DNA of 41,443 nt, taken from positions 1 through 41,443 of the forward strand of contig JASMAS010000010.1 in NCBI GenBank assembly GCA_030754235.1, written 5' to 3'. The notes beneath the pieces are model-generated. The model saw nothing but the letters and a program-made list of their open reading frames with translations, had not been told where the DNA came from and did not search any database. Shown in pieces: positions 33,674 to 41,443 of the stretch. This DNA comes from Litorilituus sp. (GTDB taxonomy: Bacteria; Pseudomonadota; Gammaproteobacteria; Enterobacterales; Alteromonadaceae). The translations under genes were made by a program, and so were the position numbers. Each line of letters begins with the position of its first letter. Within the stretch, counting starts at the first letter, position 1.

Positions 33674-35854
33674 ATGAGCAATAGAACCCAGTTAGAAGGC
33701 TTACAAGTTAACCAAAATCTTTACAATTTCATAGAACAAAAAGCATTACCTGAAACAGGAATAAGCTCTAGTCATTTTTGGAAAAGTTTTGCTGGGATCA
33801 TTAACGATTTATCTGATGAAAACGCAAGGTTATTAGCTAAACGTGAATTATTGCAAACACAAATAGATAGCTGGCATCAAAACAACTTAGGCGATAAATT
33901 TAATTTTGTTAACTATAAGCAGTTTTTAACAGACATTGGTTACCTTACTCCCATTGTTGATGACTTCACCATTAGTACTAAAGGCGTTGATGCTGAGTTA
34001 GCCACTATTGCGGGACCACAGCTTGTTGTACCTATTATGAACGCCCGTTTTGCATTGAATGCTGTCAATGCCCGTTGGGGAAGCTTATATGATGCACTAT
34101 ACGGAACCGATGCTATTAGTACTGATGGCGGTGCAGAAAAAACCGCAAACTACAATCCTGTTCGCGGTGCTAAAGTTGTTGCTTTTGCCAAAGACTTCTT
34201 AGATCAAGCCATTCCGCTAAAAAATGCTAGCCATCAAAACGCGGTGGCTTATCATTTAAATGAACAGCAGTTGATGGTCAGCCTAGCAAATGGTCAACAA
34301 ACCACGTTAATTGATAGCAATGCTTTTATCGGTTTTACCGGTAGTATTAGTGCGCCGAACACTTTAGCTTTTAAACATAATGGCTTACACCTAGAGCTTA
34401 TGTTTGACAGTACAAGTGATATTGCTCAATCAGACCCTTCAGGACTGAGTGATGTTCTACTAGAGTCTGCCTTAACAACTATCATGGATTGTGAAGATTC
34501 TGTTGCCGCTGTTGACGGTGAAGACAAAGAACTTGCTTATAGCAACTGGCTTGGCTTGATGCAAGGTAGCCTTAGCGAAGAAATCAATAAAGGTGGCAGA
34601 ACATTTACTCGTAAAATGAACAGCGATAAACGCTATCAATCATTATCTGGTGACAGCATTACGCTTAAAGGTCGTAGTTTAATGTTTGTTCGTAATGTTG
34701 GTCATCTAATGACCAACAATGCCATTATTGATAGCCAAAATAGAGAAGTACCTGAAGGCATCATGGATGCAATGATCACTTCTTTAATTGCCTTACATGA
34801 TATAAAAGGTAATAACGAATTAAATAATAGTAACCAAGCCTCTATTTATATTGTTAAGCCTAAAATGCATGGACCTGAAGAAGTAAAATTTGCGGATACA
34901 TTATTTTCTCGTGTAGAAGATGCTTTATCACTTCCACGTAACACCATAAAAATGGGTATTATGGATGAAGAAAGGCGTACTAGTGTCAATCTTAAAAACT
35001 GTATTCACGCCGCCAAAGCACGTGTAGTTTTCATTAATACTGGCTTTTTAGATAGAACTGGTGATGAAATTCATACCTCAATGGCTGCAGGTCCAATGGC
35101 ACGAAAAGCTGACATAAAGCTTACTCCATGGATAGGTGCTTATGAAAATAACAATGTTGATATTGGATTATCTTGTGGCTTTAGCCAGAAAGCTCAAATT
35201 GGTAAAGGCATGTGGCCTATTCCAGACCAAATGGCTAACATGATTGCCACGAAGATCAATCACGTTGAAGCTGGTGCGAATACCGCCTGGGTACCTTCAC
35301 CGACGGCGGCCACTTTACATGCACTGCACTACCATCGTGTTGATGTTTTTGAACTTCAACAAACATTGAAAAAGCGTAAACATGCAAACTTAGACGATAT
35401 TTTAACTATTCCTTTAGCGGCAGATCCACATTGGAGCAAGGAAGAAATATCACAAGAGCTAGATAACAATTCACAAGGCATTTTAGGTTATGTTGTTCGT
35501 TGGATAGACCAAGGTGTTGGCTGCTCAAAAGTCCCTGACATCAACAATGTAGGTTTAATGGAAGACAGAGCAACACTACGTATTTCAAGCCAACATATGG
35601 CTAATTGGCTTTACCACGGTATTTGTACTCGAGAGCAAGTTCAAACAAGTCTTGAGAAAATGGCAAAAATTGTTGATGGTCAAAATGCATCAGATCCAAG
35701 CTACGAGCCAATGAGTACAGATTTTACTAACAGCATTGCTTTTAAAGCTGCATCAGCATTAGTATTTTGTGGTGTTGATCAACCTAGTGGTTATACTGAG
35801 CCATTACTACATCAGTTTAGGTTAGATAAAAAAGCCACATTAGCAGCAAAATAA
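33674..35854 (+). CDS. glcB: Malate synthase G
   Basis: Condenses glyoxylate with acetyl-CoA to malate. The 726-aa length and insert-containing architecture define isoform G (E. coli GlcB 723 aa) rather than the ~530-aa isoform A. Motifs include [34 protein letters not shown] (core [15 protein letters not shown] near 130), [15 protein letters not shown] near 273 with the Mg-binding acidic residues, [30 protein letters not shown] near 435 and [16 protein letters not shown] near 455. The C-terminal [22 protein letters not shown] carries the catalytic Asp. A GAGG ribosome-binding site is upstream. Together with aceA it completes the glyoxylate shunt. No glcD/E/F is present. Confidence 0.98.
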   Translation: MSNRTQLEGLQVNQNLYNFIEQKALPETGISSSHFWKSFAGIINDLSDENARLLAKRELLQTQIDSWHQNNLGDKFNFVNYKQFLTDIGYLTPIVDDFTISTKGVDAELATIAGPQLVVPIMNARFALNAVNARWGSLYDALYGTDAISTDGGAEKTANYNPVRGAKVVAFAKDFLDQAIPLKNASHQNAVAYHLNEQQLMVSLANGQQTTLIDSNAFIGFTGSISAPNTLAFKHNGLHLELMFDSTSDIAQSDPSGLSDVLLESALTTIMDCEDSVAAVDGEDKELAYSNWLGLMQGSLSEEINKGGRTFTRKMNSDKRYQSLSGDSITLKGRSLMFVRNVGHLMTNNAIIDSQNREVPEGIMDAMITSLIALHDIKGNNELNNSNQASIYIVKPKMHGPEEVKFADTLFSRVEDALSLPRNTIKMGIMDEERRTSVNLKNCIHAAKARVVFINTGFLDRTGDEIHTSMAAGPMARKADIKLTPWIGAYENNNVDIGLSCGFSQKAQIGKGMWPIPDQMANMIATKINHVEAGANTAWVPSPTAATLHALHYHRVDVFELQQTLKKRKHANLDDILTIPLAADPHWSKEEISQELDNNSQGILGYVVRWIDQGVGCSKVPDINNVGLMEDRATLRISSQHMANWLYHGICTREQVQTSLEKMAKIVDGQNASDPSYEPMSTDFTNSIAFKAASALVFCGVDQPSGYTEPLLHQFRLDKKATLAAK

Positions 35855-35870
35855 CTTTTTTACTTTAAAC

Positions 35871-35913
35871 AAATAAAGCCTAAAAGATAAACTATCTTTT
35901 GGGCTTTATTTAT
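35871..35913 (+). terminator. Rho-independent terminator of glcB
   Basis: A 19-bp stem (35871-35889 with 35893-35911) with a single T-G wobble and a 3-nt loop, ending in TTTATTT, 16 bp after the stop. One of the strongest hairpins in the window; its A-rich 5' side allows use in both directions. Confidence 0.88.
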
Positions 35914-36112
35914 TGATGGTAAATAAATGTTACCTGACAATATTTATCTGAGTAACTACCTTAACCTCTTATCGCAGATAACAAACAACTTAACTCAAAT
36001 CTGTAGTGCTTGTGTTTATAAATATTTATAGTAAAAATGTAAATTAAGGTGTTTACAACAGACCCAAAAGATAATAAAACTTAATATATTGTGCGCAAAA
36101 AGGAGTGTTATA

Positions 36113-36472
36113 ATGAAACGATACGCATCATTTTCATGCTTAGCCCTAATCGCTTTTATTTTATCTTTTGATATTACTCACGCAGAAGCTGTACTCATTA
36201 AACCTGCGTTATACCATAACAACACAAAAAGTCTCTACATCTACAGTGACAACAGTGCAGGCCTTTTATATAGACGTTCGGTAAGTCAATTTAAACCAAT
36301 CATCGTAAACTTAACTGCGAACAATCAAACCATTGACGATAGAAAAGAAAACCTAATTAGTCAGCATAACTCTTTTTTTGAATTTACTATGATTTTCCAT
36401 GACAGAATACATCAATTCATCACTATATTTACGCGCGACAATGATACTCAAGCGATAAATAACAATATTTAA
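36113..36472 (+). CDS. Small secreted hypothetical protein
   Basis: Not recognised. The 119-aa product starts at the ATG at 36113, preceded by AAGGAG at 36100-36105. An upstream in-frame TTG lacks support. It has a clear signal peptide (MKRYASFSCLALIAFILSFD, cleavage near THAEA), then a hydrophilic body with many Asn, His and Arg residues and no Cys in the mature part. No lipobox and no further membrane segment are seen. It lies between the glcB terminator and a convergent chemoreceptor region, alone on its strand. Secreted or periplasmic; function unknown. The good ribosome-binding site and signal peptide argue that it is real. Confidence 0.7.
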   Translation: MKRYASFSCLALIAFILSFDITHAEAVLIKPALYHNNTKSLYIYSDNSAGLLYRRSVSQFKPIIVNLTANNQTIDDRKENLISQHNSFFEFTMIFHDRIHQFITIFTRDNDTQAINNNI

Positions 36473-36609
36473 TTAAATCAACAATAAGTCTGTTTTTTAA
36501 AAATGTTAACCTAAAGACACGTTATTTTAAAACTTGAGTGCTTGGCCTTGTTGATTCATATTTAACAAAAAGCGAAAAGGCTGTCGGCCATTTACTACAC
36601 AAAACACCA

Positions 36610-36795
36610 CTATAATTTCATTGACGCCTTTTTTATCTTGGTGATAGGGAATAAAAGATTCAGATAGGAAATACGTTCATTATAGCCATGTTTAATTAAA
36701 AGCTGCAAAATCATAGCGATGCATTCACAGCAATTAAACACGAGTATAGCATCAGCTAAAACCGAGCATACAAGCTGCCCAGTTTTAAGATGCAT
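36610..36795 (-). CDS. Possible small protein downstream of the HBM chemoreceptor
   Basis: 61-codon ORF, not recognised. It starts at an ATG with AAGGTGAG nine bases upstream and lies 30 bp after the chemoreceptor stop on the same strand, so it could be co-transcribed. It has five Cys in the first 30 residues (VCSVL, NCCECIAM) and a basic C-terminus. The region is otherwise non-coding, and an ORF this short may be chance. Confidence 0.3.
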   Translation of the reverse strand: MHLKTGQLVCSVLADAILVFNCCECIAMILQLLIKHGYNERISYLNLLFPITKIKKASMKL

Positions 36796-36825
36796 GAATC
36801 TTTACTCACCTTGGAGCTTAACTAG

Positions 36826-38727
36826 TTAAACTGACAACTTAAACTTTAATACGCGATGAGCGAGATCTTTTGATAACCCTTGTAATTGTTCAGATGAAAC
36901 CGAGATAGAATCAGATAGCTGTGCGGTTTTTTTCGCAATTTGTGTAATTGAAATGACATTATTGTTAATTTCTAAAGCAACAGTGCTTTGTTCTTCTGCA
37001 GCTGTTGCTATTTGCATATTCATACTATTGACTAAGCCACTTGAATGTTTGATGTCAAGTAATGCTTGCTCAACATGATTAGAATGCTCAACACTTGTTT
37101 TAGCTTGTGTTATACCAAGTTGCATCGCGTTAACGGCATCATTGGCCAGTGTTTGTAAGCGACTAACAACTTTCTCAATCTCTTGTGTTGATTCGGCTGA
37201 GCTTTTGGCTAAAGTTCTTACTTCATCAGCAACCACGGCAAACCCGCGACCTTGATCTCCCGCTCTAGCCGCTTCTATAGCAGCATTCAATGCTAATAAA
37301 TTAGTTTGATCTGCTATTGCTCTGATATCATTTAGCATTTCTCCTATATTACCGCTTTCTATGCTTAATTGTTTGATGATGTCGTCTGATTTATTAATTT
37401 CTTGAACTAAACTTTCAAAGCTTTTTAAATTTTGTTGAACTAAAACACTTCCCTTATTTGATGTTTCATCGGCTGTAGTTGAAGCATGAGCTGCTTGCGC
37501 CGCATTGTTAGCAACTTCTGAAGCAGAAGCTGTTACCTGAGCCATTGCCGTAACAACATTTTCTGTATCATTTAACTGTTGCTTAACTCCTTGATCTGTT
37601 TGTTGAGTTGTGTGGCTCAAATCTTTAGCCGCATCGGCTAATTGAACTGCAGTGTATTTGACTTGCGACATCAATTGTTCAAATTCATGCATCATTTCAT
37701 TGTAAATACAGGCCATTAATGCGACTTCGTCTTTGCCCGCTAACTGTGCTCTGAGTAATAAGTCTTTATTTTTTGAGGCTGTAATCATAGTGTGTGTTAG
37801 CTGGCTAATTCTACTTGAAATACCTATTGCAATGTAACTAACAGCTAATAAAGTAATCACAATTAATAGACCTCCAACCAAGAGGTTAATTTGTTTTTTT
37901 GACTCTATATATTGTTGCACACTTGAGCCTAACGACAGTTGCAATTCTTTGAGCATAAGTTCACTTTGATGAATTTCCTTTCGCATACTACCTAAAATAC
38001 CTTGCTTACTAGATAACCCAAACACTTGCTCTGCCTCAACAAGCTGTAAAAATTTAGTTCTATACTGTGCTAAACTCTCTAAGGCCATATTTTGAATATT
38101 ATCAGCTAAATTAGATGAGCTGATTTCAGTTTTTAATTGATTAATCTGTAGGTTAAATTTATCAATATACTTAAGGTTTTTTCTAAGCATAAAGTCTTTT
38201 TCATGCCTTCGAAGCATTAAAATACTCCGCATTAAGGTACGAGAAAAAATCGTGATCTCACCAGAGCTCTCTATTTTGTTAATTAAAGATTCTATTTTAT
38301 GAACCTCAGCCCTTAAATCACCATATAGCCCATCTTTTTCATGCAAGCCGATCAATTTTTGCTGTTCGGTTAATTCAATAAACTTGAGTTTGTACTTAAG
38401 TAAAATTTGTTTATAGCGCAGCAGTTTTTTTGACGAAATAGCTTCTTGTTGCAAACTGGAATTCAAATTGTCGATCAAAGCAAGTACGCTATTTATCTCT
38501 GTATTGAATTTGCCAATATATTTAGCATCTTTCCTAGCGATAAAGTCTTTTTCATGACGTCTAAGCATTAACATATGGGATTCTAACTTGGCACTGTCAA
38601 TTGAAATGTTATTTAAATGAGATAGGGTGTTAATACTCAAATAATTAAAAGTGATTAAAAATAAAATGGAAAGCGCAGCGATAGCTGCCAGTAAGCTAAG
38701 CTTCCATGTGATATTAATACGATGCAT
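36826..38727 (-). CDS. Methyl-accepting chemotaxis protein with helical bimodular (HBM) sensor
   Basis: Transmembrane chemoreceptor of 633 aa. TM1 is at ~10-32 and TM2 at ~279-301. The ~245-residue periplasmic part is all-helical and consists of two related modules: LRRHEKDF occurs at 55-62 and again at 172-179, and the segments around 115-146 and 225-256 (KF..L.E....GL....G..G..R.E.H) also match each other. This is the pattern of HBM domains such as that of McpS of Pseudomonas putida, which senses TCA-cycle acids and acetate in two sites. A HAMP region follows TM2, then the signalling domain with [20 protein letters not shown] near 465-485 and [25 protein letters not shown] precedes the ATG. 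Ligand not determined. Confidence 0.95.
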   Translation of the reverse strand: MHRINITWKLSLLAAIAALSILFLITFNYLSINTLSHLNNISIDSAKLESHMLMLRRHEKDFIARKDAKYIGKFNTEINSVLALIDNLNSSLQQEAISSKKLLRYKQILLKYKLKFIELTEQQKLIGLHEKDGLYGDLRAEVHKIESLINKIESSGEITIFSRTLMRSILMLRRHEKDFMLRKNLKYIDKFNLQINQLKTEISSSNLADNIQNMALESLAQYRTKFLQLVEAEQVFGLSSKQGILGSMRKEIHQSELMLKELQLSLGSSVQQYIESKKQINLLVGGLLIVITLLAVSYIAIGISSRISQLTHTMITASKNKDLLLRAQLAGKDEVALMACIYNEMMHEFEQLMSQVKYTAVQLADAAKDLSHTTQQTDQGVKQQLNDTENVVTAMAQVTASASEVANNAAQAAHASTTADETSNKGSVLVQQNLKSFESLVQEINKSDDIIKQLSIESGNIGEMLNDIRAIADQTNLLALNAAIEAARAGDQGRGFAVVADEVRTLAKSSAESTQEIEKVVSRLQTLANDAVNAMQLGITQAKTSVEHSNHVEQALLDIKHSSGLVNSMNMQIATAAEEQSTVALEINNNVISITQIAKKTAQLSDSISVSSEQLQGLSKDLAHRVLKFKLSV

Positions 38728-39556
38728 GATACTTCCTTATATAGTGATAATTCAAGCAATTGATATATATGTGGTTTTAGTTATTTTTTGTTCTCATAAA
38801 ACGATGATAGCTTTTGACACTTGTAAAGGTTAAATCGCTTGCATGAAAAGACCATTAAGCGACATGAAACAGGTGAATACTTTGCTGCGTAATTTTGCCT
38901 GTTGGCAATAGTTATGTGTACAGCCGAAGTAATAAAGCAGATTAAGCTAAAAACGATTCCCCCTATAAAACGTTAAATTAAAATTTGCATTAGAAAACTT
39001 GAAATTGTTTTTACTGTGCGAGGTTTATAACTTTTTTTTTCAAATGAAGTCTAGCACCAACATAAATCAGTAACGGCATTTTATAAAAAATTTGTTTTGA
39101 ATTCCTTACAGTAAAAAATATACGCAACCAGCCTTGCTCATCGGTGACGCAGTTCAAGTTCAAGTTTAACTTAATCAATATTCAAACGGCTTGAGACGCT
39201 GACAGTAAAATTGTACGACTCTATTACGCTGCAATTTAAAGCGCAGCACATCAACAAAGACCATGTTGGTGGTAATTTAGTTTTTTTGCTGTGGCAGCAC
39301 TTTTTGTTGTAAGCCTAATAAGGCTTAAGGGGGGCCGTTTTTGTTTCTATTTTGTTTTATGCTTGTTGCAAATGCTCGGCATAAAGTGCCTCACTATAGA
39401 GCGATCGGCAATAACTTTACTGCCCAGATAAGTGACATAATTGTTCCAAGTTCAACAAAGTAAAGGCGCTGGCATACGCGATATATAGAGTGGTGGTTTG
39501 TTTATCAACCTGCTTATTTATTGTTTTTTTTTTAATAAAACAGAGTAAATAATTTA
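38728..39556. other. Long gene-free region upstream of the HBM chemoreceptor
   Basis: 829 bp without a credible gene. Its left end must carry the chemoreceptor promoter. TCGCTT at ~38832 is inversely repeated as AAGCGA at ~38858. A palindrome TAAGCC-N6-GGCTTA is at 39310-39327, and GCTGC/GCAGC repeats lie near 39230-39290. The stretch 39360-39500 is less AT-rich and has broken ORFs on the minus strand, as expected for a decayed gene or repeat. I cannot name its source. Confidence 0.5.
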
Positions 39557-40132
39557 CTATAACTTAGGAGTAAATTGAACAACGATCATGCTTTTTCCCG
39601 ATATTTCAATTACTTTGTCATTATTTGAAATTTTAGCAAGATGGCAAGCTTTGAGTGTTAACTGATCATTGCCTGTTTTAATTTTAGTCGTAACAGACAC
39701 GCTATAGATGAAAGTCAGCATATTAATTGTATTGGTAAGATTAAGGGTTTGTTGATTTTTATAGCTATTCACTTGAGCCTGATAGGTGGTGTTATTCGAC
39801 ATCACATTAAAATCTTTAATTATACCATCAGCTAACTTACCGTAAGTTGTTCTACCTCCGTCAAAATTTGCGATATCAAGTAAGTTAGTAAGTTGATCTA
39901 AGCGCTTATTATCATGTAGTAAATTAATTCCATTTCCTTCAATTAATACTAAATTTCGCTCATAACCATTAAAGTTAGAAAACTTCCCATCGTTTGCAAC
40001 TGTGGCAATACTTAAACGCCAGTCGAAGTTATTTAAGTTGCCGCCGTCACTAATCGCGAGTTCTGTGGTATGGCCTAAGCCATTTTTCCATGGAATAGTT
40101 TTAAAAGATGTTGGAGATATCTCTGTAAGCAC
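39557..40132 (-). CDS. HutD/Ves family cupin-like protein
   Basis: 191-aa protein of the HutD/Ves family (bicupin-like fold). The start is a GTG at 40132 with AAGG upstream. The N-terminus TSFKTIPWKNGLGHTTEL is the family signature (PWKNGxGxT), followed by FDWRLSIATVANDGKFSNFNGYER near 37-60 (core WRLSIATVANDG) and LIEGNGINLL. HutD proteins accompany histidine-utilisation genes in pseudomonads, and Ves of E. coli is a cold-inducible protein. The biochemical role of the family is uncertain. There is no hut gene nearby, so the Ves-like, stand-alone type is more likely. Confidence 0.88.
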   Translation of the reverse strand: MLTEISPTSFKTIPWKNGLGHTTELAISDGGNLNNFDWRLSIATVANDGKFSNFNGYERNLVLIEGNGINLLHDNKRLDQLTNLLDIANFDGGRTTYGKLADGIIKDFNVMSNNTTYQAQVNSYKNQQTLNLTNTINMLTFIYSVSVTTKIKTGNDQLTLKACHLAKISNNDKVIEISGKSMIVVQFTPKL

Positions 40133-40424
40133 GGGATAGCCTTAATAGTAATGTTTAAAAAAGGTGATTTTAGCTGAAGTTACAACGCTAGCAAATGCTT
40201 TTTGAAAGTATATTAACCAATAATATTCAGTATTTTTCCTAAAAAAATATCGATTAAAGCATGTTAATATAATAAATCACACGTTAGAATCGACAATATT
40301 TTTAGCTTAAGTAACATATATTGCTAACTAAAATTCATACTTATCGGAGAGACTTAACAAGAGATTTAACAAGGACACTCTCTTATAAATCCCTATAAAA
40401 CAAGGCAGTAATAGGGTTGGTGAG
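40133..40424. other. Intergenic region between the transposase and HutD/Ves genes
   Basis: AT-rich gap downstream of the transposase. CCCTAT at 40391-40396 and ATAGGG at 40411-40416 can form a short hairpin close to the transposase stop. I see no typical REP palindrome. Confidence 0.4.
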
Positions 40425-41399
40425 TTACGCTAACAATTTATCGCAACAACTAACATTACTTCGTCGTTTTAACCCTTTATGCTCGCAATAATCCGTTAGT
40501 ACATCACTATGACCTACCGCGCCATGAAAGAGCTTTCTGAAATCTTTAGCTAGCGTTACCCAATTTTCAGGGTTAATGTTCAGACGTGTGAGCAATGTGG
40601 GTTGGTTTGCTTCAATATACCCTGCTTTATCTTCTCTAATACAGCGCCCTGTTAGTTCAATTAACTCAAGGTAGTCTGTTAGCTCAAACGGTAAACCTTT
40701 TGGCATGGCTTGGCGTGGGTTGCCGACAAAAGGCAATAACGCTTTAGGTTGTTTGCCTTTTATCGCCGCGATTACTCGCTGCTTTACACTGGTGAACCCT
40801 GAGTTTTCTGGTGTGTTGGCTATATTGGCTCTTACAGGGTTTAAATCAACATAGGCCATGCACGCAGCAAGGGCGGCTTCATCTAATAACGCTTGTGACT
40901 TAAAGCGACCTTCCCAAAAATGGCCAGTGCAGTTATCTTCTTGATTCGCTTGTGTGGCAATACTTTGGTTAAGCAAGCGCATAAACCAGCTGATATCCAT
41001 TAAGCGATTGCGGTACACTTCAACGGTTTCCATTAGCGACGTCATTAAATACTCGGGAATTTCTTCAGATTGGGAATATTGCTGCGTTAACAAAGTACCT
41101 TTAAATAACTGATGCCAGCGTTCAATTACATCTTTTGTTGACCAAGCTTTTGCCGATTCTTCATCGATAAATAGCACCGTATGGGTGTGATTACTCATCA
41201 CTGCATAGGCACAAACATCAATGGCAAACACTTGACTTAAACTCAGTAGCTTGTCTTCTACCCAGCCTCGCCTGTGGTCAAAGTTTTGCCCGGTATTTTT
41301 ATCTTCGCCACATAAAAAAGCACGGCGAACACAACGCGAAACACAGTGGTAATAAGGGGTGTCAGCTAAGCTAATTAACTGCTTTCTTGCGGTAGTCAT
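40425..41399 (-). CDS. REP-associated tyrosine transposase (RAYT, Y1/IS200-like)
   Basis: Single-strand transposase of the Y1 (HUH) superfamily, 324 aa. The ATG at 41399 is chosen because AAGAGG lies six bases upstream; an ATG eight codons earlier lacks a site. The N-terminal RAYT pattern RKQLISLADTPYYHCVSRCV is clear. The metal-binding His pair is in MSNHTHTVLF (His71, His73), and the catalytic Tyr is in CMAYVDLNPVRANI (Tyr183). TGHFWEGRFKSQALLDEAAL precedes it, as usual. A ~130-residue C-terminal extension with DNA-binding character follows. All catalytic residues are intact. RAYTs are usually single-copy, vertically kept and linked to REP repeats rather than free insertion sequences. Confidence 0.93.
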   Translation of the reverse strand: MTTARKQLISLADTPYYHCVSRCVRRAFLCGEDKNTGQNFDHRRGWVEDKLLSLSQVFAIDVCAYAVMSNHTHTVLFIDEESAKAWSTKDVIERWHQLFKGTLLTQQYSQSEEIPEYLMTSLMETVEVYRNRLMDISWFMRLLNQSIATQANQEDNCTGHFWEGRFKSQALLDEAALAACMAYVDLNPVRANIANTPENSGFTSVKQRVIAAIKGKQPKALLPFVGNPRQAMPKGLPFELTDYLELIELTGRCIREDKAGYIEANQPTLLTRLNINPENWVTLAKDFRKLFHGAVGHSDVLTDYCEHKGLKRRSNVSCCDKLLA

Positions 41400-41443
41400 G
41401 AAAAACCTCTTAGCTACTTTCATATACAGGTCATTTATTAACC

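Overview
The window is a piece of an AT-rich gammaproteobacterial chromosome, most likely a marine, cold-water Alteromonadales of the Colwellia/Thalassotalea type. This rests on the gene order rsmE-gshB-yqgE-ruvX, the presence of RdgC, EttA and GcvR-like proteins, an MSHA-like pilin, prolyl oligopeptidase, a large (about 530-residue) isocitrate lyase and several chemoreceptors. Genus is an inference from style and content. It is mostly core chromosome with a few accessory genes. I see no rRNA, tRNA, CRISPR array, prophage or plasmid genes.

Layout. 1-3.2 kb: an isolated MSHA-like prepilin and a secreted lipoprotein prolyl oligopeptidase. 3.3-8.7 kb: metK behind a three-unit MetJ operator, then the conserved rsmE-gshB-yqgE-ruvX row and an AEC-type permease. 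8.9-14.1 kb: a coiled-coil lipoprotein, lysA, an ArsR-type regulator with the cysteine spacing of persulfide sensors, and a soluble chemoreceptor with a zinc-binding CZB domain. 14.5-17.4 kb: ettA, a PilZ protein and a GcvR-like double-ACT protein. 17.5-20.6 kb (minus strand): a small Pho unit made of a porin, phoB and phoR. Pho boxes lie upstream of both the porin and phoB, and PhoR lacks its usual membrane segments. 20.8-27.1 kb: an orphan membrane histidine kinase, rdgC, pgk and then a class I and a class II fructose-bisphosphate aldolase in a row. 27.2-29.2 kb: two tandem DUF481 outer-membrane-type proteins. 29.3-35.9 kb: a carbon-acid block with aceA (minus), a divergent LysR regulator, lrgA-lrgB-type membrane genes and malate synthase G. 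36-41.4 kb: a small secreted protein, a two-module (HBM) chemoreceptor, a long gene-free stretch, a HutD/Ves protein and a REP-associated (RAYT/Y1) transposase at the end.

How the genes fit together. The 29-39 kb block can be read as one theme: the glyoxylate shunt (aceA, glcB), a LysR regulator that may control it, an LrgAB pair that in other organisms moves small carboxylates, and an HBM chemoreceptor of the family that includes TCA-acid sensors. The Pho block suggests a phosphate-controlled porin beside its own regulator. Neither arrangement is a wholly new system. The points most worth a second look are the anchor-less PhoR, the LysR-lrgAB insertion between the two glyoxylate-shunt genes, the orphan SqrR/BigR-like sensor, and several unexplained inverted-repeat structures in intergenic DNA.
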